Positions 61,930-64,000 of a stretch of DNA of 64,000 bases are shown here, in pieces. This DNA comes from Neodiprion pinetum (Eukaryota; Arthropoda; Insecta; Hymenoptera; Diprionidae): contig NC_060238.1 in the NCBI RefSeq assembly GCF_021155775.2, positions 16,034,542 through 16,098,541 of the forward strand, written 5' to 3'. Numbering within the stretch: the stretch's first letter is position 1; each line of letters starts with the position of its first letter. The notes beneath the pieces are model-generated. The model saw nothing but the letters and a program-made list of their open reading frames with translations. It was not told where the DNA came from and searched no databases. Position numbers and translations under genes: made by a program.

Positions 61930-63360
61930 ACCAATTTTCAGAAAAAAATAGAAAACTGAGACTTATTTAATTGTGTACCTACTGAAAATAAACTTTAAGG
62001 ACAGGTCACTAGATTAAATAACAATGAAAAATTAGTTGATTATTTTTTAAGGTATTGTCAAAGTTTAATAATAATGTCAACATTAACGTGTGATTAAAGC
62101 AAAGCAAATTTCATATTTTGTGTATTACGTGTTTATTGATTATTATGTACATTTCATTTGAAAAGAGCATGATTGTGAACAAAACCAGTTTTCTTGTCAA
62201 GCCGACCCCTCCTAGCCGCCCCCCCCCCCCCCCTCCCCCCCTAGGAAAAAATGCTGATGACGTCCCTGGTTGCTATAGTCTTGGGATGGGACGTAACAGT
62301 TCGGTGCTGTGAGCCGTGACCCGGCCACGGTCTTACATACAGGCACGGTCTTTTATATAGGTCTGGAAACTCCTATGCTGGGAGCCACGATCATTCGTGT
62401 TGCTTAGCGAGTGCAAATTTCGATTCTAGCGGCACCACCAGTTGTCCCTGCGGTCTAGTTACCAGGATAACAATAACCTCATAAATACGATGAGTGAGCG
62501 TGAGTGAGCGAATACCCATATACATATGTGCGAATACCACGGCTTGTCTGGACCCCCCCCCGGCCCCTACTCCGCTGTTGATAAGATCGCAACGAACCTA
62601 GTGGCGACTAGTGAACACAAAAATTGCTTCAATAAGCGATATACCCCCTCCAATGGAGTTTCCAGACCTGCACATGAGACCGTGCATAGAGGTCTTGCAA
62701 AGAACGTGGTGGGGGGTGATCAGTTCACGTCCGAAACAAAAGTACAACTTCTGGCCACAAGAGCAGCGCTACGAGTTATTCATAAGCTTATTATTATTAT
62801 TTGGCGGAACCCTAACCAATCTTTTTGATACTCATACACGGATAACCTTACGTTGTAAAGTCACTCATATGTCTATGAATAACTGACAGCGGCGCGTAGT
62901 GGCCAGTAGTGGTAAAAAATAAAATTGGACAATGACGCGGCTACCCCACCACTCAAATTTCAGTTCGTTGCAAGACCTGTATGTAAGACCGTGGCTTCGG
63001 CAGAGACCGTGGAGTACTGTTTTCTCCCGCGGACTCATTTGTTTCACTGTCGGCGGAATAAATTGACGAAATATTGTGAATTGAGCGGGTGAATTCTAAC
63101 AAGTTACAAGTGAAATTATGAGAATAGAGTAGACGCGTTTTGAGACGCATTATGATTTAACCATGATTCCATGTTCAACTAACTCTGAAGACTTTAGGAT
63201 ATACTCGAAAATGTCTACTTCTTCATATATAGAAGATATGTATATGTTAACGGACAATTGTACGAGCGGTGCATACGTCACAACCACGACAGGCGAGCGC
63301 AGTCAGGACGAGACGACGGAGTCGGGTGAGATGGTGCGCAGATGAGATCCAACCGAATTC
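61930..63360. other. Intergenic DNA with small inverted repeats
   Basis: A poly-C tract at 62219-62240 resembles that at 61115. A phrase with GACCGTG and GAGGTCTTGCAA near 62680-62700 is inverted near 62960-62995. Short frames here show no domain. Confidence 0.4.
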
Positions 63361-63363
63361 TAG

Positions 63364-63400
63364 TATAAATAAGCGCCCAAAGAAGAGCTCAACAGCAGTT
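63364..63400 (+). promoter_or_regulatory. Candidate Pol II core promoter
   Basis: TATAAATA at 63364-63371 is followed about 33 bases later by GCAGTTA, an initiator-like sequence, and by a GTGAGT donor-like site near 63425. No gene could be connected downstream within the window; an LTR promoter is an alternative. Confidence 0.35.
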
Positions 63401-63424
63401 ACGTAGCAAAGTGCTCGACTGATT

Positions 63425-64000
63425 GTGAGTCACCGAATGTAAAGAGCAGTTCCGCAGCAGAGCGCTCAGCTGATTCAGCTTGTTACATAGACGGGATCGC
63501 CTAGACTCATTTCATGAATTTACCTTCAATTTGCGGTCATAGAAATATTTTGCTAAATCACATTTCATACTCCGGATTCGTAAAATCGTAGAGACGTCCC
63601 GATAAAAGCATCTGTTGTACTTATTTTTGGGCATGGAAATACAGAAATTAGACTTCGTATAGCAGAGGTCTGAGGTCTCAAATCGTCGAATTGAAACTTG
63701 AAATTTTCTATTTTATTTTCTATTTTATTTGAATTTCTGCAATCTTGAAAGAATCGCCATTTGTCTTTTATTTTCATTTCTGTAAGTTTGTCTGATTATA
63801 TATATATTAATCAAAAAAATATTTATTTGCTCATTTGATGATCGAATTTATCTATCTCAAATTCGGACACAGGGTAACAGACAGCTTCGGTGAACCAAAT
63901 AACGTTGAACGGCACTGTTCATTCCGTGTCCAGGATCGTTATTTAGGAACTCCGAGTTTAGTGGATAGCCCAGCTATCGCACCGGTTTGTATATCAGTTG
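63425..64000. other. Unassigned end of window
   Basis: AT-rich sequence with no supported feature; it may be the intron of a gene starting at the candidate promoter. Confidence 0.3.

Noticed and set aside
62118..62312. Proline-rich frame across the poly-C tract near 62.2 kb
   Set aside because: The prolines come from a C homopolymer; a coding role is not supported.

Overview
This window looks like gene-poor DNA from an animal nuclear genome, most likely an arthropod and probably an insect. The evidence is one intron-flanked exon of a Ras-family GTPase, tRNA-derived SINEs, and remnants of Penelope, DIRS, copia, non-LTR, hAT and pogo-like elements, plus a complete Maverick/Polinton. No bacterial features were seen (operons with ribosome binding sites, IS elements, CRISPR arrays). 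The species cannot be named from sequence alone.

Layout. 0-8.5 kb: the Ras-like exon (385-650), a non-LTR reverse transcriptase fragment, a non-autonomous DNA element with 41-bp inverted ends (2266-4705), a GC-rich block with no recognisable gene, and a SINE. 8518-27351: an 18.8-kb Polinton with inverted termini of 1150 and 1103 bp, flanked by a perfect 6-bp target duplication (TACATT). It sits inside the 3' end of an older non-LTR element, which itself interrupts a TCTCCC microsatellite. All core Polinton genes appear uninterrupted: protein-primed DNA polymerase B, integrase, packaging ATPase, major and minor capsid proteins, adenain-like protease and a pVI-like protein. There are also three further genes, a membrane protein and a spliced gene with tandemly duplicated exons. 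28-31.7 kb: a Penelope-like element with an inverted partial copy. 33-36.2 kb: repeats and a decayed solo copy of one Polinton gene. 37.2-45.3 kb: a decayed copia element split by a 150-bp hAT-type MITE and a 3.7-kb pogo-like transposon. 48.6-53.5 kb: an almost complete DIRS-type element. 53.9-55.0 kb: a 360-bp tandem array carrying a tRNA-like sequence. 55.5-57 kb: a 222-bp-arm foldback and a second solo gene cassette. 57-60 kb: hAT and Penelope remnants. 60-64 kb: mostly unassigned, with small palindromes, a SINE-like head and a candidate promoter.

How the parts work together. The Polinton minus-strand genes from ATPase to protease are packed head to tail with overlaps or very short gaps and look like a virion morphogenesis block. 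Polymerase and integrase provide replication and insertion. Two genes near the right end are on the plus strand.

The most interesting signal is a protein family with an N-terminal D-[IV]-Q-[GS]-F motif. One member lies inside the Polinton (10159-11085, minus). Two stand alone outside it (34.8 kb plus, decayed; 56.4-56.9 kb minus, open). The two solo copies share a conserved 3' tail ending at the same point, all three have a TATA box just upstream, and the 56-kb copy lies between identical 26-bp direct repeats. This suggests a gene that moves, or is repeatedly captured, independently of the Polinton.
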